Part shown: positions 56,667 through 64,000 of the stretch, piece after piece
How positions within the stretch are numbered: position 1 is the stretch's first letter
Layout: the number at the start of each line of letters is the position of its first letter
Assembly (NCBI GenBank): GCA_963695705.1
Contig: CAVOHB010000010.1
Location: 433,345 to 497,344, forward strand
Direction of reading: 5' to 3'
Length of the DNA stretch: 64,000 nucleotides
Source of the DNA: JBKPNJ01 sp963695705
Lineage (GTDB): Bacteria; Actinomycetota; Actinomycetes; Propionibacteriales; Nocardioidaceae
Notes under the pieces: model-generated
The model's input: the letters and a program-made list of their open reading frames with translations, nothing else
What the model was told of the DNA's origin: nothing
Databases searched by the model: none
Program-made: the position numbers and the translations under genes

Positions 56667-58099
56667 CGACCCTCGCTCGCCTCGCCGGTCGGGTTCTCGG
56701 GGTCCTCGTCGGGGTCGTCGACGTCCTGGTCGTCGATGTCCGTACCGGACTCGTCCTGCGCGGCCTGGTCGAGCAGGTCGGCCAGGGCGGCGTCGAACTG
56801 CGCGTCGTCGACCACCCGGGTCTCGGTGGTCTTTTCCGAGAAGCCCAGCGGGTCGTCCAGGTCCTCCGGGGTCGGGAGGAGGTCGGGGTGCGACCACACC
56901 GCGTCTCGAACCTCGGGTCCGCGGGCCGACCGGACCGACCCCCACAACGCCGCGGCGTCACGCAGTCGGCGAGGTCGAAGCTCCAGCCCGACGAGCGCCG
57001 CGAACGTCTGCTCGGCCGGTCCGCCGGACGCCCTGCGGCGGCGCACAGCCTCGTGCAGCTGGTTCGCGGCCGGCATCCGGCCGCTGGTGGCCTGTCCGAC
57101 GACCTCGTCGACCCAGCCCTCGACGAGGGCGAGTGCGGTCTCCAGCCTGACCAGCGTGGCCGCCTGGGCGGGTGTCTGCTCCGGCTCGAAGAGGCCCCCT
57201 GAGAGTGCATCGTTGAGAGCCTCGGGGTTGGTGGGGTCGAAGCCCTGCAGCGACTGCTGAATAGCAGCCATGTCGATGGTGATTCCGCGGCCGTACTCCT
57301 CCACTGCGCCGAACAGATGCGCCCGCAGCCAGGGGACGTGCTTGAACAGCCGTTGCGCGGCGCACTCGCGCAATGCGATGTAGAGCAGGACGTCGGATGC
57401 CTCGAGGCCGAGCCCCGCCCCGAACTCCCGGACGTTCACCGGCAGGATCGCCGAATGTCCCTCGGGGCCGAGCGGCAACCCGATCTCGCATGCGTTGACG
57501 ACCTCGGTGGCCAATCCTCCGATCGCCTGCCCGACCTGGGTACCGAACATCGCCCCGCCGGCCTGGCCGAGCATCCCCAGGATCGGGCCGGCCATCGCCT
57601 GCGCCTCGGCGGGCATCGAGTGGCCCATCGCCTCCACCACAGATCCGGCTACCGGCTCGACGAGGAGCTGCCATACCGGCATCGTCGCCTCGACCCATTC
57701 GGCGCGGCTCCACGCCGCGGCGTGAGTCGTCGCCGATCCGAACTCGGTCGCGGTGTCCAGCCAGAGATCGGCGAGCCGTACGGCGTCGGCGACGGCGGTC
57801 TGGTCGGCACTGGTCGGCGATGGGTCCTTCGCCTGAGCCACGCCGGCGCGGGCGATCTCCTTGGCCAGGTCCCAGTTGACCGACCCCTCATGCGGCGCGA
57901 GCATCCGCTGGACCTGCGACAACAGCGTGCTGAGGTCGGGCATCCCCTGCCCCGAACCTCCGGCTTGCATGCCGGCCTGACCGGACATGAAGGCGGACAT
58001 CATCTGCTCGAACGGCGTGCCCGCGAAGGGATTCTGTCCGCGCTCCTTGTCGGGATCGTCGTCGCCGGCGTCGGGGCGTTCGATGTCGTCTCCACTCAT
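56663..58099 (-). CDS. Zincin-2 (DUF2342) family protein with altered motif
   Basis: A 478-residue protein matching the actinobacterial zinc-dependent metalloprotease family (Rv3195 type) over its length. SVNWDLAKEIARAGVAQAKDPSPT and ETALALVEGWVDEVVGQATS are landmarks, and GGPAEQTFAALVGLELRPRRLRDAA is strongly conserved. The presumed metal segment, which I recall as REAAHxRLFxHVPWL, reads RECAAQRLFKHVPWL, so the His appears replaced by Ala. The C-terminus is very acidic (DIDDQDVDDPDEDPENP). ATG 58099 begins with a Gly/Met-rich segment. If the motif change is real, the enzyme may be inactive. Confidence 0.82.
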   Translation of the reverse strand: MSGDDIERPDAGDDDPDKERGQNPFAGTPFEQMMSAFMSGQAGMQAGGSGQGMPDLSTLLSQVQRMLAPHEGSVNWDLAKEIARAGVAQAKDPSPTSADQTAVADAVRLADLWLDTATEFGSATTHAAAWSRAEWVEATMPVWQLLVEPVAGSVVEAMGHSMPAEAQAMAGPILGMLGQAGGAMFGTQVGQAIGGLATEVVNACEIGLPLGPEGHSAILPVNVREFGAGLGLEASDVLLYIALRECAAQRLFKHVPWLRAHLFGAVEEYGRGITIDMAAIQQSLQGFDPTNPEALNDALSGGLFEPEQTPAQAATLVRLETALALVEGWVDEVVGQATSGRMPAANQLHEAVRRRRASGGPAEQTFAALVGLELRPRRLRDAAALWGSVRSARGPEVRDAVWSHPDLLPTPEDLDDPLGFSEKTTETRVVDDAQFDAALADLLDQAAQDESGTDIDDQDVDDPDEDPENPTGEASEGR

Positions 58100-58270
58100 C
58101 GCTGAGCTCCACGGTGCCGGCCCGGCATCCTCGGTCTCGTGCGGACAGGAAATGACGTTCTGGGCTGCTGCATGACTCCAACGTACTTCGCGGTTGATCC
58201 GCCGGTACCACGAGCGCGGACAGTTCGCCGTCGGCGCAACACGACTACGCTTCGGCCTTGTGAGTGACCT

Positions 58271-58696
58271 GTGAGTGAGTTGGTCCGCCTGGTCGACATC
58301 CGCGACCAGGCGCTGTCCGTCAACGAGGTCGTCGCCGCGGTCACCGACGCCCGCGCGGGAGGCGTCAGCGTGTTCATCGGCACGGTCCGGGAGGCAGACG
58401 GCGGGCGTCCGGTGAAATCGCTCGGCTACAGCGCGCACCCGAGTGCGGTCGAGCGGATGCGCGCGATCGCCGGTTCGGTGGCCGATGCGAACGAGATCCA
58501 GGCGCTGGCCGCCGTCCACCGGATCGGGGAACTCGAGGTTGGGGACATCGCCGTCGTGGTGGCCGTGGCGGCGGCGCATCGCGGCTCGGCGATGTCGGCC
58601 TGCCGGGAGCTCATCGACGAGCTCAAGTCCTCCGTACCGATCTGGAAGCACCAGCAGTTCACGGACGGCACCGACGAATGGGTCGGCACTCCATAG
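58271..58696 (+). CDS. moaE: Molybdopterin synthase catalytic subunit MoaE
   Basis: A 141-residue protein converting cPMP to molybdopterin with the thiocarboxylated small subunit. LSVNEVVAAVTDARAGGVSVFIGTVR, HPSAVERMRAIA, HRIGELEVGDIAVVVAVAAAHRG and SSVPIWKHQQFTDGTDEWVG are the family signatures; the Lys of PIWK is the catalytic one. GTG/ATG region: GTGAGTGAG at 58271 after CCTGTGA gives the start. MoaD and other moa genes are not in the window, but moeZ is at 34.9 kb. Divergent from the zincin-2 gene. Confidence 0.9.
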   Translation: MSELVRLVDIRDQALSVNEVVAAVTDARAGGVSVFIGTVREADGGRPVKSLGYSAHPSAVERMRAIAGSVADANEIQALAAVHRIGELEVGDIAVVVAVAAAHRGSAMSACRELIDELKSSVPIWKHQQFTDGTDEWVGTP

Positions 58697-58800
58697 CCGA
58701 AGCCACGACATGGGCGTCGCCGCGGCGCAGGTCACCGCACCGGCTGCTTCCCGCGCATAGGCTCGGCACTGTCGAGACTCCCGTGGAACGGGGATGAGCG

Positions 58801-59088
58801 GTGCAGATCCTGTGGTGGCTGGCGGCGCCGCTGGCGGTGACGGTGGTGGCCATGGTCTGGGCACTGTGGGCGGGCCGTCCCCGGCAGCCGGCTCGGGCCG
58901 ACGAGTCGTCAGACGCCTACGAGTCGTTCACCCGGGCGCTCGGGCGGCCCTGGCCGGCGCGGGCACGAACGGTCGTCCACCAGGCGCCCGAACCCGTCAC
59001 CAGCGTTGCGGTCCGCCGCGCTCCCGCCGCAGACGCCCAGGGGAATGCTTCGCGCGCACCCGTGGGTGGTCTCGGCCGCGACCGATGA
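58801..59088 (+). CDS. Small single-pass membrane protein
   Basis: A 95-residue hypothetical. N-terminal helix QILWWLAAPLAVTVVAMVWALWAG (residues 2-25) inserts in the membrane; the rest is a polar Pro/Ala/Arg-rich cytoplasmic tail with SSDAYESFTRALGRPWP. GTG start, with GGGGAUGAGCG upstream. It ends 13 bp before the PDZ-Lon protease gene and may share its transcript. Conservation is unknown to me. Confidence 0.5.
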   Translation: MQILWWLAAPLAVTVVAMVWALWAGRPRQPARADESSDAYESFTRALGRPWPARARTVVHQAPEPVTSVAVRRAPAADAQGNASRAPVGGLGRDR

Positions 59089-59101
59089 GACGCTGCATGT
59101 C

Positions 59102-60154
59102 ATGACGCGTCGCACGGCCACCTTGAGCCTGGCCGCCGTCCTCCTCGTGGTGCTCCTCGCACTGGCGCTGCTGCGGCCGGTACCGTTCGTCACCCTCAGT
59201 CCGGGCCCGACGCGGAACACGCTGGGCTCTTTCGAAGGACATCAGATCGTCCAGATCTCCGGGCACAAGGTCTACCCGACCAAAGGTGCGCTGGACCTGA
59301 CGACGGTACGTGTGACGAAGCCGACCGCGAACGTCAGTCTCGTGGACGCCATCTCAGCCTGGTTCGACCCACACCGGGAGGTTCTGCCCCGGGACGTGAT
59401 CTACCCACCCGACCAGTCAGCCGCACAGTCGGAGGCGCTGAACGCCGAGGAGATGCAGACCTCCCAGCAGAGCGCAATCGTCGCCGCGCTGCACGAGCTC
59501 GGCATCCCGACGCCTTCCACCGTTGTGGTCTCGGCCATCACGCAGGGCGCGCCCGCTCTCGGCCATCTCAAGGCGGGCGACCAGATCGTCACCGTGAACG
59601 GCACCGATGTCACCACACCCGAGGACGTCGGCAAGGCTCTCCAGCAGACTCCCCCCGGGGGAACCGCGACGTTCGTGGTCAAGCGGGCCGGCAAGACCGT
59701 GACTGTCAAGTCGCCGACCAAGGCCGACAGCACTGATCCGCAGCGCACCATCGTCGGCATCTCCGTCGGCAATGGGTACGACCTGCCGTTCAATATCAAC
59801 GTCGACGTCGGCCAGAGCATCGGTGGCCCCAGTGCCGGGACGGTGTTCGCGCTGGCGATCTACGACAAGCTCACCCCGGGCGCGCTGACCGGAGGGGCGT
59901 CGATCGCCGGTACCGGCGAGATCAGCGTCGACGGAGAGGTGGGCAGCATCGGCGGGATCCAGCAGAAGATCGCCGGCGCGGAGGCCAGCGGCGCGTCGAT
60001 CTTCCTGGTCCCGTCCGCCAACTGCGCCGAGGCGCTCGGTGCCGACGTGAGCCCCGATGACATCCAGCTGGTGAAGATCACGACGTTGCACGACGCCGTG
60101 ACGTCGCTGGAGTCGCTCGCCGCGGATCCCAGCGCCCCGGTGCCCGCATGCTAG
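59102..60154 (+). CDS. PDZ/S16 Lon-type serine protease, membrane-anchored
   Basis: A 350-residue protein of the YlbL type (Rv3194c). One N-terminal membrane helix (TLSLAAVLLVVLLALALLRP, about 6-26) anchors it; a PDZ domain covers about 125-215 (GAPALGHLKAGDQIVTVNGT); and the Lon proteolytic domain follows with Ser 244 in GGPSAGTVFALAI and Lys 289 in GGIQQKIAGA, the Ser-Lys dyad. It should act outside the membrane on misfolded or signal proteins. The PPA1309-family gene overlaps its end by 7 bp. Confidence 0.92.
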   Translation: MTRRTATLSLAAVLLVVLLALALLRPVPFVTLSPGPTRNTLGSFEGHQIVQISGHKVYPTKGALDLTTVRVTKPTANVSLVDAISAWFDPHREVLPRDVIYPPDQSAAQSEALNAEEMQTSQQSAIVAALHELGIPTPSTVVVSAITQGAPALGHLKAGDQIVTVNGTDVTTPEDVGKALQQTPPGGTATFVVKRAGKTVTVKSPTKADSTDPQRTIVGISVGNGYDLPFNINVDVGQSIGGPSAGTVFALAIYDKLTPGALTGGASIAGTGEISVDGEVGSIGGIQQKIAGAEASGASIFLVPSANCAEALGADVSPDDIQLVKITTLHDAVTSLESLAADPSAPVPAC

Positions 60155-60702
60155 GACCGGAGGAGGCGGAGTCCGGGATCGGATCAAGCGCCGTTTCGCC
60201 GCTGATGCGGGCCGTGCGCGAGATCGAGGCCCACGCGGCGGAGTCGGGTTGGGACCGGCCACCCCGGTTGTACGCGCTGGTTCCCACCGACGAGCTGCTG
60301 ACCCGGGAGCCCCGGCTGGCTTCCTCCCTGGGTCTCGATCCGGCCGGGGTCGCGGGTTCGCTGACCCCGGTCGAACAGGACCCGCTGCCCCCTGACCAGC
60401 GGTTGGAGGACGTACTGGCCGGCATCCTGTGGCCAGTCGAGGTCGTCGGTGTCGCGGCCGTCCTCGAGCGGGTCGTCCTGCCCGCCGCCGCGGAGGCGCA
60501 CCTGCCCGATGACCCCGAGCGGGCGGAGCTGTTCGCCACAGAGCACCCCGATCGGCAGGAGGTCCGTATGGCTGCGGGCGTGCTGCGCGACGGACGCTCT
60601 CACTGCGTCCTGCGGATGCGCGCGCATGAGGATGAGTTGCTGGAGGGCGACACGCTGGTGCCGGCTCTGGTAGGCATGCTTGCCCACACGATGCAGGATT
60701 GA
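60148..60702 (+). CDS. PPA1309-family protein
   Basis: A 184-residue cytoplasmic protein of unknown function named after a Cutibacterium acnes locus. Landmarks are AVREIEAHAAESGWDRPPRLYALVPTDELL, EQDPLPPDQRLEDVLAGILWPVEVVGVAAVLERVVLP and DGRSHCVLRMRAHEDE. It overlaps the PDZ-Lon gene and precedes the UPF0182 gene; this trio is conserved in many actinobacteria (from memory), suggesting a shared envelope-related function, untested. Confidence 0.88.
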   Translation: MLGPEEAESGIGSSAVSPLMRAVREIEAHAAESGWDRPPRLYALVPTDELLTREPRLASSLGLDPAGVAGSLTPVEQDPLPPDQRLEDVLAGILWPVEVVGVAAVLERVVLPAAAEAHLPDDPERAELFATEHPDRQEVRMAAGVLRDGRSHCVLRMRAHEDELLEGDTLVPALVGMLAHTMQD

Positions 60703-60786
60703 TGCCGCACCTCCGGCGGGTCGTGATCGGCGAGGACATAACCTTGCAGGGGTCGCACAGGTCGACCTGACGGGGAGAGGAGCAGC

Positions 60787-63700
60787 GTGAGCGGCATCTT
60801 CGACGAACGTCGGCCGTTCCCACGAAGGCCGGCGGGGGCCCCACGCCGGCGCCCGAGGGCGCTCCTGCCCACACTGGCCGTCGTCATCGCGCTGCTCATC
60901 GCGCTGGCGGTGTTCACCAACGTCTGGACCGAGCGGCTTTGGTACAAGTCGATCGACTACAGCGAGGTGTTCAACAAGATCCTCGCCACCCGAACGCTGC
61001 TGTTCATCATCTTCGGAGCGGCACTGGGCAGCATCGTGGTGCTGAACGTGTGGCTGGCCTATCGGTTCCGTCCGCGGGCGCACGGTGTGTCGATCGAGCA
61101 GCAGAACCTGGACCGGTACCGCGACGCCGTGGAACCGCTGCGCCGCTGGATCCTCGTCGCGATCGGTGTCATTCTCGCGATCTTCGGCGGCTCCAACGCC
61201 GCCGGTGACTGGAAGACCTTCCTGCTCTGGCGCCACGGATCCTCGTTCGGCGTCGACGACCAGATCTTCCATCGGGACATCGGTTTCTTCGTGTTCGACT
61301 ACCCGTTCTACCGGATGGTCATCGGCTACCTGTTCGCGATCGTCATCCTGAGCCTCATCGGCGTGGTGGCCACGAACTACGTGTACGGCGGGATCCAGCT
61401 GCAGGGGCGCGGGCGCAGGATCAGTGATGCCGCCCAAGTGCACCTGTCGGCTCTGCTCGGTGTGTTCATGCTGCTCAAGGCCGTCGCGTACTGGCTGGAC
61501 CGGTACGGTCTGACGATCGCCGACGGCGGACTGTTCACGGGAGTTTCCTACACCGACGACCATGCCGTCCTGCCGGCCAAGAACATCCTGTCGATCATCG
61601 CGATCATCTGTGCACTCTTGTTCTTCGCCAACGTGATCCGCCGGACCTGGATGCTTCCGGTGATCGGGCTGGGACTTCTGGTGCTCTCCGCGATCCTGAT
61701 CGGTGGCATCTACCCGGCGATCGTCCAGCAGTTCCAGGTTCGTCCCTCCGAGCCCGACAAGGAGGCGCCGTACATCGCGAAGAACATCACCGCCACCCGC
61801 CAGGGGTACAACATCGAGGACGCCTCCGTCTCGGAGTACCCCGCGACGACCTCGGTCGACAAGGCGCAGCTGCGTCAGGACGCCGACAACCTGCCGGGCA
61901 CGCGCCTGTTGGACCCGGCGCTGGTGGCACCCGCCTTCGAGCAGCTGCAGCAGGTCCGGGGCTTCTACTCGGTGCCCGACGTGCTCGACGTCGACCGCTA
62001 CAACATCAGCGGCGCCGGCGGCACCGGGACGGCCGAGCCGCGGGACATGGTGGTCGCGCTCCGGGAGATCGACCTCGCTGGCCTGCCGGCGGAGCAGCGC
62101 AACTGGAACAATGATCACACCGTTTACACCCACGGCTACGGGATGGTTGCCGCCTACGGAAACCTGCGTAGCGACGAAGGCGAGCCGGTCTGGGCGGAGA
62201 AGGATCTGCCGCCGACCGGCCAGCTCGGCCCGTACCGACCGCAGGTGTACTTCGGCGAGCTCACCCCCGACTACTCGATCGTGGGCGCGCCGTCCGGCAC
62301 GCCGCCGGTCGAGCTCGACATCCCCGACACCACGGGTGAGGGCGCCGCGACCAAGACCAGCACCTTCGACGCGCACACCGGTGTCCCGATCGGCAGCACC
62401 TTCAACCAGCTCTTGTACGCGTTGAAGTTCCAGCAGCCCAACATCGTGCTGTCGGGGCGGGTCAACAGCGACTCCCAGATCCTGTACGACCGTTCGCCGC
62501 GTGAGCGAGTTGAGAAGGTGGCGCCGTGGCTCACGGTAGACGGGGACCCGTACCCCGCGATCGTCGACGGGCACATCCTGTGGATCGTCGACGGCTACAC
62601 CACCTCAGCCACTACCCCGGGTCTGAGCTGGAGTCGCTCGACCAGGCGACCAGTGACAGCCTGACCCAGACCCAGGCGCTGGCCGCCCAGACGAGCCAGA
62701 ACATCAACTATGTCCGCAACTCGGTCAAGGCCGTCGTCGACGCATACGACGGGTCGGTGACGTTGTACCAGTGGGACGAGAACGACCCGATTCTCAAGGC
62801 GTGGATGGGCGCGTTCCCCGACGTCGTGAAGCCGAAGGCCGACATCCCCGCCGATCTGCTCGACCACCTTCGCTACCCGGAGGATCTGTTCAAGGTGCAG
62901 CGCGAGATCCTCACGCAGTATCACGTCACCGATCCCGGCACGTTTTACCAGGCGACCGACCGGTGGAGGGTTCCTGAGGACCCGACCGTCACCAGTGGTG
63001 ACGTGGCGCAGCCACCGTATTACCTGTCGGTCAAGACCCCGCAGCAGAACGAGACGGCGTTCGCGTTGACGTCGGTGTACGTTCCGCAGAACAGACAGAA
63101 CCTAGTGGCGTTCCTGGCCGTCGACGCGGAGGCCTCCAGTGACGACTACGGCAAGATCAGGATCCTGCGTCTGCCGGGGACGACGCAGATCTCCGGTCCG
63201 AGTCAGATCGCCAACCAGTTCAACGCCGACCCCACCATCCAGAACAAGCTGCTGCCGTTCAAGCAGGCCGGCGCCCAGGCGATCTTCGGCAACCTGCTGA
63301 CGCTGCCGGTCGGAGGCGGGCTGCTCTATGTCCAGCCGGTCTACACCTTGCGCGGCGGCGGTGAGGGTACATATCCGGTGCTGCAGCTGGTCCTCGCCTC
63401 GTTCGGCGAGAAAGTAGGGTCGGGATCGACTCTCGATGAGGCCCTGAGCGTCGTACTGGGGTCCAGTAGTGGCGGCACCATCACGCCGCCGCCACCGGAC
63501 AACGGGAACGGGAACGGCACATCGGACACCGTCAGGTCGCTGCTCGAACAAGCCGATGCCAAGTACACCGAGGCGCAGACGGCTCTGGCCGCCGGCGACC
63601 TCCAGGGCTACGCGAATGCGATCAACGAGTCCCACGATCTGCTCCAGCGGGCGCTCAATCTCACCGGAGCCGCACCGGCCCCCACACCAAGCGGGTCGTC

Positions 63701-63797
63701 GCCGACCACGCCTTCGACGACTCCGACCACGCCCACTTCGACCGCGCCTTCGACGCCTCCCGCCACGACGCCCCCACCGCCGACGCCGTCGGGCTGA
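60787..63797 (+). pseudogene. UPF0182 large membrane protein, frameshifted
   Basis: Two frames make a COG1615/UPF0182 protein of about 1000 residues, the family's usual length (Rv3193c type). Frame 1 (60787-62664) has about seven membrane helices in residues 25-320 and the start of the extracellular domain, up to ILWIVDGYTTS. Frame 2 resumes with HYPGSELESLDQATSDS and runs to 63797, ending in a Thr/Pro-rich tail (SPTTPSTTPTTPTSTAPSTP). The shift is -1 (one base lost) at about 62601-62612. No other damage is visible, so a sequencing error or very recent mutation is likely. The function of the family is unknown. Confidence 0.85.
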
Positions 63798-63851
63798 TCG
63801 ACGGACTTGCGGACCTACAGGGGCCTCGTGGGCAGCTGGCGGTGCGGCGAT

Positions 63852-63880
63852 TTGCCTGCCCCTCGGTGGCCCCGTATTCT
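63852..63880 (+). promoter_or_regulatory. tRNA-fMet promoter
   Basis: TTGCCT (63852-63857), 17-bp spacer, TATTCT (63875-63880), 11 bp before the tRNA 5' end. Good match to vegetative-sigma -35/-10 elements. Confidence 0.75.
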
Positions 63881-63891
63881 GTTGGCAGCGA

Positions 63892-63968
63892 CGCGGGGTG
63901 GAGCAGTTCGGTAGCTCGCTGGGCTCATAACCCAGAGGTCGCAGGTTCAAATCCTGCCCCCGCTACCA
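63892..63968 (+). tRNA. Initiator tRNA-Met (CAT)
   Basis: A 77-nt cloverleaf with encoded CCA. Acceptor CGCGGGG pairs with CCCCGCT except at 1:72, the unpaired end typical of initiators. D arm GAGCAGTTCGGTAGCTC, anticodon arm CTGGG-CTCATAA-CCCAG with CAT and the three G-C pairs of initiator tRNA, and T arm GCAGG-TTCAAAT-CCTGC. It therefore reads as tRNA-fMet rather than elongator Met. Confidence 0.95.
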
Positions 63969-64000
63969 GTGTGATGTCTCAAGACATCGGCGACATCCGG

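Noticed and set aside
1..64000. CRISPR arrays, insertion sequences, prophage or integrated element
   Set aside because: No repeat-spacer pattern, transposase, integrase, phage gene or attachment-site duplication was recognised. The dispersed palindromes are only about 50 bp and have no transposase nearby.

Overview
The window is about 64 kb of high-GC, gene-dense chromosome from an actinobacterium. Actinobacterial markers include WhiB7 with a C-terminal AT-hook, mycoredoxin, AdnA/AdnB helicase-nucleases, DUF3117, DUF3107, DUF5679, a PPA1309-family protein and a UPF0182 protein. GTG starts and ATGA/GTGA gene overlaps are common. The mix suggests Propionibacteriales, perhaps Nocardioidaceae-like; that placement is inference. 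I see no insertion sequence, prophage, integrase or CRISPR array, so this looks like core chromosome. From memory, gene order in two blocks resembles Mycobacterium tuberculosis: 0-15 kb the log/tag/sigE/rseA/tatB/mrp region, and 30-64 kb the rhlE/moeZ/adnAB/nudC/mrx1/uvrD2/whiB7/UPF0182 region.

Layout. 0-3 kb: end of dapE, a LOG-family protein, a DivIVA-domain protein, an SRPBCC protein and the 3-methyladenine glycosylase tag, then a frameshifted M14 carboxypeptidase. 3.7-6.1 kb (minus): an L,D-transpeptidase, an enoyl-CoA hydratase and a PaaX regulator. 6.3-8.1 kb: DUF3117 and leucyl aminopeptidase. 8.1-11.5 kb: an O-methyltransferase, then an ECF sigma factor with an ECF-type promoter, its zinc anti-sigma factor and an RseB-like protein. 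11.5-15 kb (minus): tatB, mrp, a DUF1003 protein and a soluble MgtE-like protein. 15-24 kb: an EamA transporter and a CoA-ester block (malyl-CoA-type lyase, acyl-CoA dehydrogenase, MaoC hydratase) interrupted by a sulfotransferase and a glycosyltransferase. 24-30 kb: PHP phosphoesterase, MarC protein, RecB-type nuclease, hydrolase, SDR and a second L,D-transpeptidase. 30-36 kb: DEAD-box helicase, ferritin-like protein, DUF3107, TetR, a LigD-type polymerase domain and moeZ.

36-47 kb is a DNA-repair and redox block: an alkyltransferase-like protein, adnA and adnB, deoD, a frameshifted nudC, mrx1 and uvrD2. At 47.3-48.5 kb is whiB7 with a long leader that holds an upstream ORF and an intrinsic-terminator hairpin, the arrangement of an antibiotic-responsive attenuator. 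48.5-54.2 kb: small proteins, a second sulfotransferase, an ABC1 kinase, a methyltransferase, a ThiF-like protein and DUF5679. A 740-bp gene-free gap (54.19-54.93 kb) holds a long inverted repeat and DnaA-box-like sites. 55-64 kb: a YgjP-type metallopeptidase, a zincin-2 protein with an altered motif, moaE, a PDZ-Lon protease, a frameshifted UPF0182 gene and an initiator tRNA-Met with a clear promoter.

Three features stand out across the window. Three otherwise intact genes (M14 peptidase, nudC, UPF0182) carry single-base frameshifts. Several genes carry short in-frame tandem repeats in linkers or termini (9, 15, 18 and 21 bp). A roughly 50-bp palindromic element occurs twice, 28 kb apart.
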